Virus record (IMG/VR): IMGVR_UViG_3300030107_001378
Span: 1-27,557 of that record
Source of the DNA: a virus
Strand: one strand, 5' to 3'
Length of the DNA stretch: 27,557 nt
Shown here one piece after another: positions 27,332 to 27,557 of the stretch. The stretch's first letter is position 1. The number at the start of each line of letters is the position of its first letter. The notes under the pieces were generated by a model, which saw nothing but the letters and a program-made list of their open reading frames with translations, did no database searches and was not told the origin of the DNA. The translations under genes were made by a program, and so were the position numbers.

Positions 27332-27557
27332 ATGACAGCAGGAAGATTAGCCGCCAGCAAGCCTGGGGCAACTACAAATACAGTTCTGTATAGGACACCC
27401 ATTGATAAGAGTGCAAGTTCAGTAATGAATGTTTGCAATCAGTCAGGGGGTGCTTTGTCATATAGAGCTGCAATAAGAGATTATGAGCAAGTACTTCACT
27501 TAGATGGATTGAATACATCCGCATATAAGTTTGCTAAAGGTAATCCTATTTCAGGAT
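27332..27557 (+). CDS. Cyanophage virion structural protein (3' truncated)
   Basis: ATG 27332, one base after the previous stop, open to the window edge (75 codons). The start MTAGRLAASKPGATTNTVLYRTPIDKSASSVMNV...YRAAIRDYEQVLHLDG is a pattern I recognise from a recurring T4-like cyanophage structural protein. Beta-rich, no signal peptide. Probably in the same late transcript as the fibre-like gene. The exact virion part is unknown. Confidence 0.72.
   Translation, partial: MTAGRLAASKPGATTNTVLYRTPIDKSASSVMNVCNQSGGALSYRAAIRDYEQVLHLDGLNTSAYKFAKGNPISG

Overview
The window is a 27.6 kb piece of a T4-like marine cyanophage (cyanomyovirus infecting Synechococcus or Prochlorococcus). The evidence is recognisable T4 core genes (33, 32, 53, 48, 4, 26, 27, 5-type hub), cyanophage host-derived metabolic genes (cp12, a cpeT-like gene, talC, thyX, phoH, a pyrE-like gene), a cyanobacterial DUF1825-like protein, tightly packed AT-rich genes joined by ATGA/TAATG overlaps, and T4-type late promoters (TATAAATA). 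No tRNA, IS element, CRISPR or integrase was seen.

Layout. 1-8021 (+): end of a porin-like outer-membrane protein with a terminator, then a run of replication, nucleotide-metabolism and small unknown genes (glutaredoxin, OPRT-like pyrE, thyX, phoH, PD-(D/E)XK exonuclease, 2OG-Fe(II) oxygenase), the late-transcription coactivator gp33, a DUF1825-like gene, and the ssDNA-binding protein gp32 behind its own promoter. A small secreted His-rich protein and a GC-rich terminator close this block. 8099-10056 (-): baseplate genes 53 and 48, read leftward from a late promoter at 10120-10127 that lies inside the divergent gene 4. 10055-22587 (+): head completion gp4, an unknown protein, a tail-tube-fold protein, gp26 with a probable programmed -1 frameshift into the next ORF, two tandem paralogous tape-measure-like proteins (813 and 821 aa), hub gp27, then the host-derived pair cp12-cpeT, and a 937-aa gp5-type hub/needle protein.

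22589-25542 (+): a near-consensus sigma-70 promoter starts a second module containing a Phd-antitoxin-like protein, talC, a lipoprotein, two Fe(II)-oxygenase/cupin-like genes and small membrane or unknown proteins. 25552-27557: a hairpin, a small leftward gene and a rightward fibre-like gene fired from divergent TATAAATA late promoters, and the start of a further cyanophage structural gene cut by the window edge.

How it fits together. Early/middle genes supply nucleotides (ThyX, PyrE-like, glutaredoxin for ribonucleotide reductase) and DNA handling (gp32, exonuclease, PhoH). CP12 and TalC are known cyanophage tools that turn host carbon flux away from the Calvin cycle toward the pentose phosphate pathway. 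gp33 links replication to late transcription, and the rest builds the tail hub, baseplate, tube and fibres. The most novel-looking signal is the gene 26 recoding site: slippery TTTTTTC, a 5-nt spacer, then a nested stem-loop, fusing gp26 to the ORF immediately before the tape-measure genes.
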